Positions 48,014 through 60,328 of a stretch of 64,000 bases of DNA are shown here, in pieces (position 1 is the stretch's first letter; the number at the start of each line of letters is the position of its first letter). The stretch covers positions 143,573,247 through 143,637,246 of the forward strand of contig NC_081412.1 of assembly GCF_030272615.1 (NCBI RefSeq), read 5' to 3'. The stretch comes from Cryptomeria japonica (Eukaryota; Streptophyta; Pinopsida; Cupressales; Cupressaceae). Made by a program: the position numbers and the translations under genes. The notes below the pieces were generated by a model that saw nothing but the letters and a program-made list of their open reading frames with translations, made no database searches and had not been told where the DNA came from.

Positions 48014-48222
48014 TAATGTTTCAAATCAAGCTCTATGATCCATCTATCTCTTATCTTTTAGGTTCTTGTGTCATTCATCTTGGACCTCTTACTCTATTTA
48101 TTATGTTGGCTCTCTTAACATCCTTCCATTTCTCTTCTCCTATCTGCCTTGACAATGGATCATAGAGTTTGATCTGAAACGTTGGCAACAAAAAATCTAC
48201 ATATTCTAATCCAAAAGTTAGG
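48014..48222. repeat. MITE-like palindromic element, diverged copy
   Basis: The left arm TTAATGTTTCAAATCAAGCT...ATGATCCAT and the right arm ATGGATCATAGAGTTTGATC...AAACGTTGG are inverted copies. They belong to the family at 40385-42345, with an unrelated middle. Confidence 0.7.
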
Positions 48223-49726
48223 ATATTAGTCATATCCATTTTTAAGAACTATAAATAATTATAAGATAAGAATTCATGGTTTTAATTTCAAGTATACTTC
48301 AAAATCACTTGATGATCAACATTTCAAAAATATTTATTGTAAGTGGCAAACTCAAATTCAACTACACTCTAAATTTGAGTATCAAAATTAAAAACAACCA
48401 ACAATCTTATGAAGACTCTTTACAAATAAATTATTTTCTCATCAAATTTTAACAAATATTTATTCTAAGGAAAAACTCAACATTGACTATGCTACTAATA
48501 GTTGTGCCTAGTACTAATTGATTTGAAGTCAAGGTCAATACTAATAGCTATAATCTCCACCAAATAAATCAAATTGTGATATGTTTGCCTTGCAAGAATA
48601 TCCATTGATCTCATTCATGAAAGATATTTGATTACCTAGAGCATCATGTTGCACATAAAATTAATCATATTTGTAATTTGATGATAGTTGCAATTGCTTC
48701 AATATTCTCCATTAAAACAATGATGTGCAGTCAAATTGTAGGTTTTTTTTTGTTCCTTCTTTTCTAAGTCATCATTTTTACCAGCCTACAACACCTTTAT
48801 GACACTCCCTATGTCAGCTCTATAAAAAAATTACATTTTAGTAAATGGAAAGACTGAGCTATGACCACCACTATGTTATCAACATGAAGCAATCCCTATA
48901 TGGAAGAGTTCAAGTCGTGTACAATCTAGTTGGAGAAGACCATTAAAATTCATTTATTTGCCTTTGAAAATATCATTTTTGAGGCCGCTACAAAGCTATT
49001 GTGATTGATTTTTCACAATAAGTGTAAATATTTCAAATAACTTTATGTAGCACCTGTTTAATGGTTGCAAACAAATTTCTGCAACAATTGTACAAGTATT
49101 GCAAATGACTTTCCCCAATAGTTATGTAGTTGTTGCAAACAACTTTTCACAACAATTATGTGAATATGATTGTTTTGTATGATGCATATTTTCAAAGGTT
49201 ATACATTTTTCATTTTGTTCTATTAATGTGAATATTAGAATAAGATATTAATGTAAGAAAATACTTTATTCATTTATGTTTCATATATATTACATCACAA
49301 AAACAAATTTTGAGATAAAGCTTCAATGCTTCCTTTTTATACTTGACTTGCTAGTGTTACAAATGCATTGTATTAACGATTGTAGCTATCCTAAACTGGA
49401 ATTTACTGAGCACATCTATATATATATTTACAAAGGACAATAAATTTTGAATTTATCACATGATCAAAAATCACTTCATCCGTGACCCATTTACATATTT
49501 GACTGCTATTCTCAATCATATTATAATTTTCCTATGACCTTTTACCACTATCTACATGTTTCTAATAAAAAATAATAAATCAACAAATTTTAGCAAATGG
49601 CAGGGACTCTAGCTGTATCACAGCTCTTGTTTTCACATATGATTAGTGTTGAGGAAAATAATCATTCTTCATGTAATTATACATGTAATGAATTATAATA
49701 ATTATTCTTCATGTTTAATTAGATGT
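48223..49726. other. No feature recognised
   Basis: AT-rich DNA. A loose direct repeat of ACTTTNNACAATAATTATGT type occurs at about 49000-49160. No gene was seen. Confidence 0.4.
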
Positions 49727-49915
49727 AAGTGTGTGGTTTCTGGATTCAACTATGTAAGTTTATGTTTGCATCACACTCTGAACCATCATCACATTATTCT
49801 TTTTTCATGCAACCCTCTCAGATTAATGATGGATCATTGAGCGTGATCTGAGATGTTGATGCAAACAAAAGCCTACACAATGGAATCCAAAAATAAAACA
49901 GTAATCTCAATAGAC
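49727..49915. repeat. MITE-like palindromic element
   Basis: TTTCTGGATTCAACTATGTA...TTTGCATCACACTCTGA on the left pairs with GATGGATCATTGAGCGTGAT...ATGGAATCCAAAAA on the right. It is the same family as at 40385-42345, with nearly complete arms. Confidence 0.75.
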
Positions 49916-50044
49916 AGTAGAAATCTATTCTCTTTAATTAGATGTAATTAATTAAGTATGAATTAGTTCAAATTAATTATTTATAGTGTATTTATTAATT
50001 AGGAAAGAAAATTATAAGTGGATGTATTTAATTTTATATAGGTA

Positions 50045-50395
50045 CAATTCATGACAAAAATGGACATCTTCTCACAAATTTTGGAGAGATAAAATTTATG
50101 CTTCGTAGTTCTATGAGAATCTCTTTAGAGAGGATGATCATTGACAAGATGCTCAATCTATATTAGAAGATATCTTGAAAGACCACATTCCCATGAAGGC
50201 AAATCCTGAGTATAGCAAGTTCTTAGACCCAATTTTTTCTATGGAAGACCTTGAACATGTTGTGTTCTTTATGGCTTTGAATAGAAGTCCTTGTTTTGAT
50301 GGTCTCCCAATTGAGTTTTATCGAACTATGTGGCCACATGTCAAGAAGGATTTTTACTTGCTTTATTTGGAGTCTGTGGAGCAAGGAAAACTTTA
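50045..50395 (+). pseudogene. LINE reverse transcriptase fragment
   Basis: The frame reads KDHIPMKANPEYSKFL, then DLEHVVFFMALNRSPCFDGLPIEFYRTMWP, the entrance of plant L1-type RT. Residues before it (about 50045-50170) match the same family only with a frameshift and a stop (TAG near 50162). Homology ends near 50395, well before the catalytic boxes. Confidence 0.8.
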
Positions 50396-50717
50396 AGAAA
50401 CCCCTCCCTTGGACAAGGTGTAAAAACCTGGCGAAAGTTGTATAATTCCAAAGAAAAATTTAATTTTACTAGCGATTTTTTGTGGTTTACGGAGAAAATT
50501 AATAATCTCCATTGGCGAATTAGCCATGATCGCTCAAAGTTTGTGAAAAATCCTAGCGAATTGTACTATTTTTAAAACCCAAAAAATAATTGCATGGGCG
50601 AATTGTAATGTTTTTAAAACCAGAAAAATATTTGCATTGGCGATTTCAAGCTATTTTCAAACCATAAAAAAAAAATATTGGCGATTTCAAGATATTAACT
50701 TTAAGTAATTGAAACAC
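50396..50717. repeat. Repetitive GGCGATTTC-type sequence with 41-42 bp tandem units
   Basis: Units start at 50559 (AATTGTACTATTTTTAAAAC), 50601, 50643 and 50684 and each ends in TTGGGCG/TTGGCG. The sequence resumes at 57425 once the Copia element and one AACAC are removed. Confidence 0.75.
50713..50717. repeat. Target duplication AACAC of the Copia element
   Basis: AACAC at 50713-50717 and 57420-57424 flank the outer LTR ends exactly. Confidence 0.92.
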
Positions 50718-51789
50718 TGTTAGGTCCTAGAGATAACTGAGAGGGGGGGGTGAATCAGTTGTCTAAAAATATTAAACCAAAAACAACTTAATCAAATTAC
50801 TACTTAATACTGGTGAAACTGTCTGCTATACTAGTGGAATAGTCTACTATACCGGTGGACAAATTTAACAGATAAACGCAATACCGGTAAAGATTAATTC
50901 ATGAAACTAAAAGACAAAATCATCCACAACACATAACACCAATGTTTGTATGTGGAAACCCTGTAAGGGGAAAAACCATGGTGGGAAACCTTACCCACAA
51001 TCAAATGATACTACTGTAGATAGTAAGTGTACATTAATGGGGTCTGCACATGCAAAAAGGCCAAGCACCTAGAGCTCACTACTCAAACACAAATGGGAGT
51101 CACACTGACTATAGTTGGATGGTTAAATCCAATAAAATTGTATTGCTCAAAATAGCATCTTCATAGCTGGATTCAGTACCGATGTAGTTCTGATATGCTT
51201 TCACAAAAACCTAGCTTCACCTTCAAAAGATTTCTGCATGTATAGCTCTTCTTAATCTCGCATATACCTTCGCACAAATCCTTTTTCACATTCCTCCTTC
51301 AATCTTACAATTAAGACCTTCCATTTATACCATAACCTAAGATCAATTTTAGTAGGTCGGCTCTACAAGATATTACAATAAAATCATTTTACAAATAATA
51401 CAATATTTGATGCAATAACCGATTGAACATGTCGGCCTGATGCATTTACAACAATAATTAATCAACTTCATAATATGTCATGTTGATCTGGAAAAGATAA
51501 ACCTGCCAATGTAACCCTTGACCTATTTGCTGGTAACAACAAATATGCAATTATGAATATGCCAATAAGCAATTCTCCAAAATAAGATGTCCAAACAATG
51601 TCTTCGACATTTCCAAGTGTTTTCCATGCTATTCCAAGTGTTAGTGATCATTATATCCTGTTGGTGTATCATATACCAGTGACTGTGCAAAAAGTCACTT
51701 GCTTACTGGTGAATGTTGTTGGATTTCCAAAGTGCTAGAGTTTTAGTAGGTGTTGACATCAATGACAAAACCATACCAAAATACCAACA
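50718..51789 (-). repeat. 3' LTR of the 6.7 kb Copia element
   Basis: TGTTAGGTCC...ATACCAACA, next to the polypurine tract. It aligns along its length with 56370-57419. The 22-base size difference comes from small indels. Confidence 0.93.
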
Positions 51790-51803
51790 ATCTCCCCCTT
51801 TGG
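51790..51803 (-). promoter_or_regulatory. Polypurine tract
   Basis: CCAAAGGGGGAGATT on the minus strand, directly against the 3' LTR. A similar AAAGGGGGAGAG copy is at 51977-51988. Confidence 0.75.
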
Positions 51804-52158
51804 CATTGATGGCAACACAAGATGGAAAAACCATCAAAGTGCCAAAACAGAAATGCCAAGTATAAAAACCAACAATCTCCTCAAAGTAACAGTCTCTCCC
51901 CCTGAGAGTAGCATGTGTTTCATTATGTTTTTCAATGTCAATCTCTTGTGAAAGATAATGTGTTTTTCCATAGATATCTCTCCCCCTTTGACATCAAATG
52001 CCAAAGTTACAACAAAATACCAATTGTTAGATTCATATACAAAATACCAACCAATTACAATATACCAACTACTCCCCCTAAGAAGTAGCTTCCTCATCAA
52101 AGCCAGAGTAAGAATATATCTATGTCAATTATGTCGGTTGATGATAGACATCAACTCT

Positions 52159-55100
52159 CTAAGTATCTACCAGTGGGGGTATGACCCCAAGCCGTTCTCT
52201 AAGATATTCAAAGGTCTCCTTAGGTAAAGGTTTAGTGAAAATATCTGCAAGTTGTTCTTTAGTATTCACATAAACCAATTTTATTTCTTTTGCTTCAAAT
52301 TTTTCCCTTAGAAAATTCAATTTGATTGAAACATGTTTTGTTTTAGAATGCAGTACAAGATTCTTAGATATATCAATTTTTGTTGTGTTATCACAATAGA
52401 TAGTTATAAGTTCCTTGCATTTTACCTTTAAATCTTTCAACATTTGTTTAAGCCAAAGTACCTGTGTACAGTTAGTTGCTGCTACAACATATTTTGATTC
52501 TGTTGTTGATAAGGATGTACAACTATGTTTCTTACTCAACCAAGAGACTAATCTGTTTCCAAGAAAAAATGCTCTGTCGGTGGTGCTTTTTCTATGATCA
52601 ATATCTCTTGCCCAATTTGCATCTGTGTATGCACATAGGTCAAAGTTTTCATCTCTAGGATACCATAATCCAAGATTTATAGTGCCTTTTAAGTACCGAA
52701 AAATCCTTTTCACTATTGATTCATGATTTTCTCTAGGATTACTTTGAAATCTTGAAACAATACATACTGCATTCATGATATCAGGTCCAGTTTGTGTCAA
52801 ATATAGTAAACCTCCTATCATAGATTTGTACCTTGTTGGATTAACAGGTGTAGATTCATCTCTTAAAGATAATTTGTCATTTGTAGTCATGGGTGTACTT
52901 ACCGGTTTAGAGTTCTCCATCCCAAATTTCTTAAGTAACTCTTTTAAGTATTTTGATTGACTTAAGAATATACCTTTGTCAGTCTATGAAATCTGCAATC
53001 CTAAAAAGAATCTTATTTCACCAATCATAGACATTTCAAATTCTTGCTGCATCTTAATAGAAAAGTCTTTACACAATCCATCTTCTCCTCCAAATACTAT
53101 ATCATCAACAAAAACTTCTATAGCCAAGATGTCATCATTAGTCACTTTATAGTATAGATTACTATCAGCAATACCTTTAGAAAAACCAATCTTTAAAAGA
53201 CACTTATCTAGTCTTGCATACCAAGCTCTTGGAGCTTGCTTCAATCCATACAAAGCTTTTCTTAACCTGCAAACCATATCTTTGGCATCTGTCAAAGAAA
53301 ATCCATCAGGTTGTTCAATGTAAACTTCCTCCTCAAGATCTCCATTCAGAAATGCACATTTAATATCCATCTAATATACTTCGTAGTTTTTGTGTGCTGC
53401 AAAGGCCAAAAACAATCTAAGTACCTCAATTCTAGCTACCGATGCAAGGGTTTCATTATAGTCAATTCCTTCCTTCTGAGAATATCCCTTACACACCAAT
53501 CTTGCTTTATTTCTGATAACCTTACCATCTTCATTAAGTTTGTTTCTGAATACCCATTTTGTTCCAATTACATTTTTATCTTTAGGCCGGGAAACTAATG
53601 TCCAAGTGTTATTTTTCTCAATTTGCTCTAATTCTTCTTCCATAGCTTTAGTCCAATATTTATCTTCACATGCCTCATTAATGGATGATGGTTCAATTTG
53701 AGAAATAAGACATAGCTCTTCATTTGCCAATCTTCCTCTTGTCATAACTCCTTTGTATTTGTTTCCAATTATCTGATCTTCAGAATGATTCAATCTTACA
53801 TACCGGGGTGTCTTTGTTTGTTGTAGTTCTTCAATCATAGTGGAATTTTCAGATGATACCAGTGTAACTAGATCTTCACTCTGTACCGGTGGATTTGGTG
53901 TAGTTTCATTTGTTAGAATTTTTGTTGCCGGTTCAGAATCTATATACCTTGAAGTTCCTCTGAATTGTTCATCAATCTTTACATTTGCACTCTCAACAAT
54001 TTTCTACAATCTCTTGTTAAAACATCTATATGATTTACTCTTAGATGAATAACCAAGAAATATTCCTTCATCACTTCTAGGATCAAATTTTCCAATATAC
54101 TCATCTCTTCTAATGTAGCATTTACTTCCAAATATTCTGAAATATTTAAGAGTAGGAGTAATACCAAACCATAGTTCATGAGGGGTCTTACTGGTTTCAC
54201 CTTTGATGTGAACTTTTTTGAATGTATAGACCGTTGTACTTACTGCTTCTCTCTAATATACATGTGGCAAGTTTGTTTCTAATAACATACTTCTAGCTGC
54301 ATCTAGGATAGTTATGTTTTTCCTTTCAACAACTCCATTCTGATGTGGTGTCCAAGGTGCTAATAGTTGTCTTCTAATTTCATTCACTTCACAGAATGCA
54401 TTAAACTCCTTAGATATAAATTCACCTCCTTGATCTGATCTTAAGCATTTGAATTTCTTACCGGTTTCATTTTCAACCATTGCTTTGAACAATTTAAACT
54501 TTCCAAGTGCTTCTGATTTTTCTCTGAGAAAAGTAACCCAACACATTCTAGAATAATCATCAATGATTAGCATGAAATATCTATCACCTTGTAAGCTTTT
54601 AGTTCTAGTTGGACCACATAAATAAGTATGAATTAAATCAAGAGCATTATTAGATTTCTCTGGAATACTTTTGAAACTAGCTCTAACTTGTTTTCCAAAT
54701 TGACATTCCATACATACTGTGTTGTAAGGTTTGACAATTTTAGGTAAATCTCTAATTGCCTTAGTAGTATTGATTTTTACCATGCAATCAAAGTTTACAT
54801 GACAGAGTCTCTCATGCCATAGCCAACTTTCATCAATGTGTGCAATCAAGCATGTCTTTTCACTATTATTGAAATGAAAGATATTACCTCTAGTCTGATT
54901 ACCGGTTGCAATTTCTTAACCACTTCTATTCATGATTTTACATTTTCCATTTTTGAATTGTAACTGAAATCCTTTCTCAACTAATTGACCAACACTCAAA
55001 AGATTATGCTTTAAACCTTCAACATAGTAGACATTGTCAGTGTTATGCTTACCATCAAAGGATATTGAACCCTTACCTTTGATCTGACAAGCTTTGTCAT

Positions 55101-56313
55101 CTCCAAATCTTACTAGGCCTCCATTATATTCTTGAAAGTTCAATAATTTACCTTTATCTCTTGTCATATGATGTGAGCATCTAGAATCAATGATCCATTC
55201 ATCCTTTACTTCAACTTTAGCTGCCAAGGCCTGTTCTACTGGTTGCACTGTAGGTGCCGGTTGATCTTCTATTATAGCAACAAAAACCCATCCATTGTCT
55301 GTTGGATCATCATCAGAATCATCAATCACTCCTTCATCAGCTACATAACAAGATTTGTCCTTATTCTTCTTAAATCTGTATCTCTGATATTCAGGATTAG
55401 GCTTGTATGTCCTTCTGGCTTCTTCTCTTAGTCTAGCATGTCTATCAGGGCATCTTGAAGCCATATGACCAATCTTATTACAGTTAAAACATTTAAAGGG
55501 TGCTTTACCTTCATACTTACTTCCAATTGGACCTTTAGGCATTTTTCTTGCAAATAGTGCTTCAAGCTCTTCAAGTTCTTCATTTTCTTTCTTGCTTTCC
55601 TCAAGTTCTCTTGCATAAAAGGCTTTCCAAATAGATTTGTCAAATGATGATGTTGATGATGTTGATGCTTTAAAGGCTAAATATGTCTTTATAGTAGCAA
55701 CATGACCAAATTCCTCAATTTCAAAGGCTGAAAGTTTTCCAATCAATGTATCCCTAGTTACTGATGTATTAGGCATTGTTCTTAACTCATTTATAGCAGT
55801 AACCTTCATTTTATATGCCAGTGGCAATCCTCTTAAAACTTTTGAAATAATTTCATCTTCACTTAAGGTTCCTCCACAACATTTTATACCCAAAACAATT
55901 TCATTAACTCTTTCCATAAAAGCAAAAATTCTTTCATCTTCTTCCATTTTCAGATTTTCATACCTGACCCGTAAGCTTTCAAGCTTTGCAATTTTGATTG
56001 TGGAATCTCCTTCATTCAGTGTTTCCAAATGATCCCAAATAGCTTTAGTAGTTGATCTATCAGATAATCCCATGATTTGTTGATCTGTTAATGTGCTCAA
56101 AAGTGCTTCTCTTGGTTTGCAATCATTTTCCTCATCTTTAGTCAAGTTAGGTGGACTAGGCTGAGTGGTAGTAGCAGCAATATAACCATTCTTTGTAACT
56201 TCCCAGATGTCCTTACCAATGCAATTCAGATGTGTCTCCATTCTGATCTTCCATATGCCATAGTTGGTTCCATCAAGTTTAGGGTTGTCCTTCTTGAAAT
56301 AGTTAGTAGACAT
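52159..56313 (-). pseudogene. Copia gag-pol, one frame of 1,384 codons with five nonsense codons
   Basis: From ATG 56313 to the terminal stop at 52159-52161 the frame is continuous. Gag with UBN2-type helices (56313-55560) and a CCHC knuckle, CFNCNKIGHMASRC (about 55490-55440), come first. The protease has WIIDSRCSHHMT (about 55195-55160; Gly of DSG is Arg). GAG-pre-integrase and integrase follow (54849-54253). The first integrase Asp (IHTYLCGP) is lost; the second (SDQGGEF) and the Glu (NGVVERKN) remain. RT has FVDDIVFGG (about 53115-53090), and RNase H spans 52670-52180. Stops are at 54916-54918, 54253-54255, 54004-54006, 53371-53373 and 52984-52986. Comparison with the sister element shows Leu, Trp, Gln, Gln and Gln expected there. 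No frameshift was found. Confidence 0.93.
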
Positions 56314-56355
56314 TGGATCACCTCAAGTTGTTAAACTTTTGCAAACGAGGACTTA

Positions 56356-56367
56356 GCTCTGATACTA
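56356..56367 (-). promoter_or_regulatory. Primer binding site
   Basis: TAGTATCAGAGC on the minus strand, one change from the tRNA-Met type TGGTATCAGAGC, two bases from the 5' LTR. Confidence 0.75.
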
Positions 56368-56369
56368 AT

Positions 56370-57419
56370 TATTAGGTCCCAGAGACAATTTAGAGTGGGG
56401 TGAATCAGTTGTCTAAAAATATTAAACCAAAAACAACTTAATCAAATTACTGCTTAATACCGATGAAACAGTCAGCTATATCAATGGACAAATTTAACAG
56501 ATAAACGCAATACTGGTAAAGATTAATGCATGAAACTAAAAGACAAAATCATCCACAACACATAACACCAATGTTTGTACGTGGAAACCCTGTAAGGGGA
56601 AAAACCACGGTGGGAAACCTTACCCACAATCAGATGATACTACTGCAGATAGTAAGTGTACATAAATGGGGTCTGCACATGCAGAAAGACCAAGCGCCTA
56701 GAGCTCATTGCTCAAACACAAATGGGAGTCACACTGACTATAGTTGGATGGTTAAATCCAATTAAATTATACTACTCAAAATAGCATCTTCATATGCTAG
56801 ATTCAGTACCAATGTAGTTCTGATATGCTTTCACAAAAACCTAGCTTCACCTTCAAAAGATGTCTGCGTGTATAGCTTTGCTTAATCTCGCATATACCTT
56901 CACACAAATCCTTTTTCACATTCCTCCTTCGATCTTACAATTAAGACCTTACATTTATACCATAACCTAAGACCAATTTTAGTAGGTCGTCTCTACAAGA
57001 TATTACAATAAAATCATTTTACAAATAATACAATATCTGATGCAATAACCGATTGAACATGTCGGCTTGATGCATTTACAACAATAATTAATCAACTTCA
57101 TAATATGTCGTGTTGATCCAGAAAAGATAAACCTATCGATGTAACCCTTGACCTATTTGTCGGTAACAGCAAATATGCAATTACGAATATGCCAATAACA
57201 AATTCTCCAAAATAAGATGTCCAAACAATGTCTTCAACATTTCCAAGTGTTTTCCATGCTATTCCAAGTGTCGGTGATCATTATATCCTGTCGGTGTATC
57301 ATATACGGGTGACTGTGTAAAAAGTCACTTGCTTACCGGTGAATGTTGTCGGATCTCCAAAGTGCTAGAGTTTTAGTAGGTGTTGACATCAATGACAAAA
57401 CCATACCAAAATACCAACA
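56370..57419 (-). repeat. 5' LTR of the 6.7 kb Copia element
   Basis: The inner end has decayed from TGTTAGG to TATTAGG; the outer end CCAACA is intact and is followed by AACAC. It pairs with 50718-51789. Confidence 0.93.
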
Positions 57420-57424
57420 AACAC

Positions 57425-58145
57425 GTGGCACACAGTCGTCAACTCTTTACCTGGAAAATTGCCCATTAGAAAATATCGTGACCTAGCGACAAGCCCTTAC
57501 GACTCTCTCTATCTCCAACTCGCAAGCTGAAAATGCTAAGCCTTCGTAACCTTGAGATCTAGCGACTAAGGGAAACTGAACTGGCACTCGCCAATTGTCG
57601 ACCACAAATGTTAAGTCCTCGTCACCGCAGCAACTTGGAGATAGTGGTAACTTTAACCCTTGTCGCGTACTCGCCAACATAAAATTGTTTATCTCTTAAC
57701 CGCTAGCACTTCACTCGCAAGCTCGTGGCTTGATCAGGTCTTCAGACGTTTAACTTCGCAAGCTGGCGATAACCATTAAACCTAACCACAAACTTTCTAG
57801 TTGCTAGCTCGTGACCTAAAAATGCTAACATTAAACAAACATGAGAGCTAGCAACAAATGTATGAAATGAGTTACTCGCTAACTCTCGCAGCTATAATAT
57901 ATGACATCAGACCAACTCAAGACCTCATGACCAAAGCAATTTCACTAACAATCTTCAGCTCGGTAACATAAAATGCTAACACCCAAAAAGCTAGAGACCT
58001 CATGATGTAAACCCAAACCAACTTGTCGCCAACTCGCGGCTTGATCATGTCTTCAGACATTTTACCTCGCAAGCTGGTGATAACCATAAAACTTAACCAC
58101 AAACTATCTGGTCGCTAGCTTGCAACCTAAAATTTTTAAGGCTTG
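57425..58145. repeat. TCGCAAGCTCGC-type repetitive DNA with a 0.3 kb direct repeat
   Basis: CTCGYGGCTTGATCAKGTCTTCAGAC...CGCAAGCTGGYGATAACC...CTTAACCACAAACT...CTAGCT occurs at about 57724-57835 and again at about 58028-58140. CTCGC, TCGCAAGC and CTAGCTCG motifs recur throughout, and similar sequence is at 63890-64000. It probably continues the DNA at 50396-50717. Confidence 0.7.
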
Positions 58146-60328
58146 GATGCTATCTCGTTCCTGAGGGACTAGTTTCAAGGTTTCTCTTGAGTCAAGGTTG
58201 ATTAGACAAGAGAGGACGACGGTTTCAGAGGCATAAAAGGATTTGATTGCTTCTGAGTTAGAGATGGGAGATCATAGATTTCTCTGAGAAATAAGAGCTC
58301 AGGTTGCTTGTTGTCAGGGATTCTAAAGCAGAATTTGCTTAATCAAGGAGGAATAAAATCAAAACAAAATCATTCACAATAGATGAGCCTTAGCAGGATG
58401 CAGTGGATTTGATAGGCATGACTTCTAGAGTCTACAGTAATGTTGAAAAACACCAAAATGATGATTTTTCACGTGAATGAGCATCACCAAATGAAGTGTG
58501 AAAATGTTATAAATACAATGGAGTGCTGACATAATTGGTAGAAGAGAAACTCAGAAAAGAAACCTTTTTCATTTTTTGAGAGTGGTTTTTTTCCTCAAAA
58601 AGGAAGATGATGTTTGAGCAGGATCATGCATGGAGTTGTTGTGTGCTCCATGATACCGGATGGGTGTTTTTTTGTTTTCTTCTGTGTGAGTTTGTTTATT
58701 GTCAGATGGGTTGTGAAAGTGAGAAGGATTGCCAGAGGGGGTGTGAAAGCCTTTTCTTGTCAAGAAAGGCCAAGCATGACACATCCTCTGCTTCTACTTT
58801 GTCATAGGATGGCAAGGGGTTTGAAGAAGGAGCCCGCAGAGGAATGAAAGAAGGATTTGTTTGGGTAGGGAATGGTAGCTAGTCATCTTTGTGATGACAT
58901 GAAAGCTGCAAACCCTCCCCAACATATTAAATTTACCCTAAATCTCTTGTCTCCACGTTCCCTGATTGTGGGCATGAAGGCTCAGGCTCCTCTTTCCATT
59001 GTCTTTGTTCCTGGGCATGAAGGTTTCCTCCTCTATTTGGAAATGATCTGTTGGACAAAACGTAACATCTCACATTCCATCTGAAGGCATCAGGGTGATA
59101 ATGACATGGCTCAAGCAATTTTGCAAGTTGTATAGTCATTGGGGTTCCTTTTCTGGTTCTAGTAGTGATTCTAGACTCTAGGTGAAGGAAGCAAGTTGTA
59201 TATTCTATAGTCATTTACAGAGCAAATGAAAAGCATTTAGTGTCAAGCTTTATGCAGGTTCTTGAAGGAGTTATATATAAATTTATTTTGTGTATAATTC
59301 TATCTCTTTCAAATGATCAGAATCATGAGATTTAACTTTTTTCATTTGTTGCATTGTTATGGTGTGTAATTTTTCATTTAATGCTTCATAATCCTATTAT
59401 GCCCAGGAATGCAAAATTTCTGTTAGTCTGGAATCATATTAAGGATTCACCTCATTGTAATCGGTGGGCAGATTATAGACATAGTCATAGAAGTTAGAAC
59501 ACCTCCATATATATTACATAAACATCCATAGCATATAAAATCATAAGAGTATTAAGAATGAAAGTATTAAACACCACAATAGATAGGAATAAACATAATT
59601 AGTAAAACATCAAGACAATAGACTAGTGCCTTATCCTAGGGCATAGAGTCACTTACAATTCAAAGACAACCTGATAATAAACTTCAATAAGATTCATTTG
59701 CAGATAAATAGGAATGAAATTATGAATACAACCATTACACACACAACCCAGATTCATATGTAAACTGAAAAACCCTTGACCATTCAATTCATAGTGAAAA
59801 CATAAATTCAACACAGATAATTATGTGAAGATCTCAAGCTGGAAATGATATTGATATTATATTCATAATGATATCAGAAAGTGAATTCACAATGCGATTC
59901 AACTATGCACTTATCAAATTCTTGAACAGTTGAGCTATTATAACTATATAAGAGTTTTCAAGTTCAATGTCAATAAAAGTGGCCAACTAACCATCCCCTT
60001 CTACCAATCAAAAAGAAAAAGTGGCCATCCCTCTCAAATTAATCTTGGAATCCTTTTATAAGATGAGGATTCAACAAGCTTAGGATTACTGTGAGGAATC
60101 TTGGGTAGCAACCTCAACCTGAGATTTCTTCTTTGGCTTTAGCATGGCTTACCACCTGTCCACCTCTTTGTCTATTGGCCAACTGAATGCCTTTACCTGT
60201 TCCAACTTTGCAACTTAATCTATCCATCTGACATCTGTAACTACCTTAGACTCAACAATAAACTTTGCATGGTCAACCTCAACCTTGAATAGTGAATCAA
60301 GCATACCGTTAAGGAAATCAACGTCAAC
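58146..60328. other. No recognisable gene
   Basis: Moderate base composition and a few short frames without known motifs. A phrase GGGCATGAAGG occurs twice (58971 and 59016). This is the 3' flank of the broken frame at 60329-63543 and may include its non-coding end. Confidence 0.35.

Larger units (their letters stand above)
50718..57419 (-). mobile_element. Nearly complete Copia retrotransposon (6.7 kb)
   Basis: The LTRs 50718-51789 and 56370-57419 have a 5-bp duplication AACAC. The minus-strand order is 5' LTR, primer site, gag, protease, integrase, RT, RNase H, polypurine tract, 3' LTR. It is of the same lineage as the 17.9 kb element, with shared gag and pol motifs. The LTRs are visibly more alike than those of that element, so it is younger. 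It is defective through nonsense codons. Confidence 0.95.

Noticed and set aside
53979..54200. A 73-codon frame within the Copia integrase region
   Set aside because: It is out of phase with the gag-pol frame, which runs through this stretch with one TAG at 54004.
58569..59214. Several overlapping frames of 66-93 codons on both strands
   Set aside because: They overlap each other in opposite frames, have no recognisable domain and show no sign of selection.
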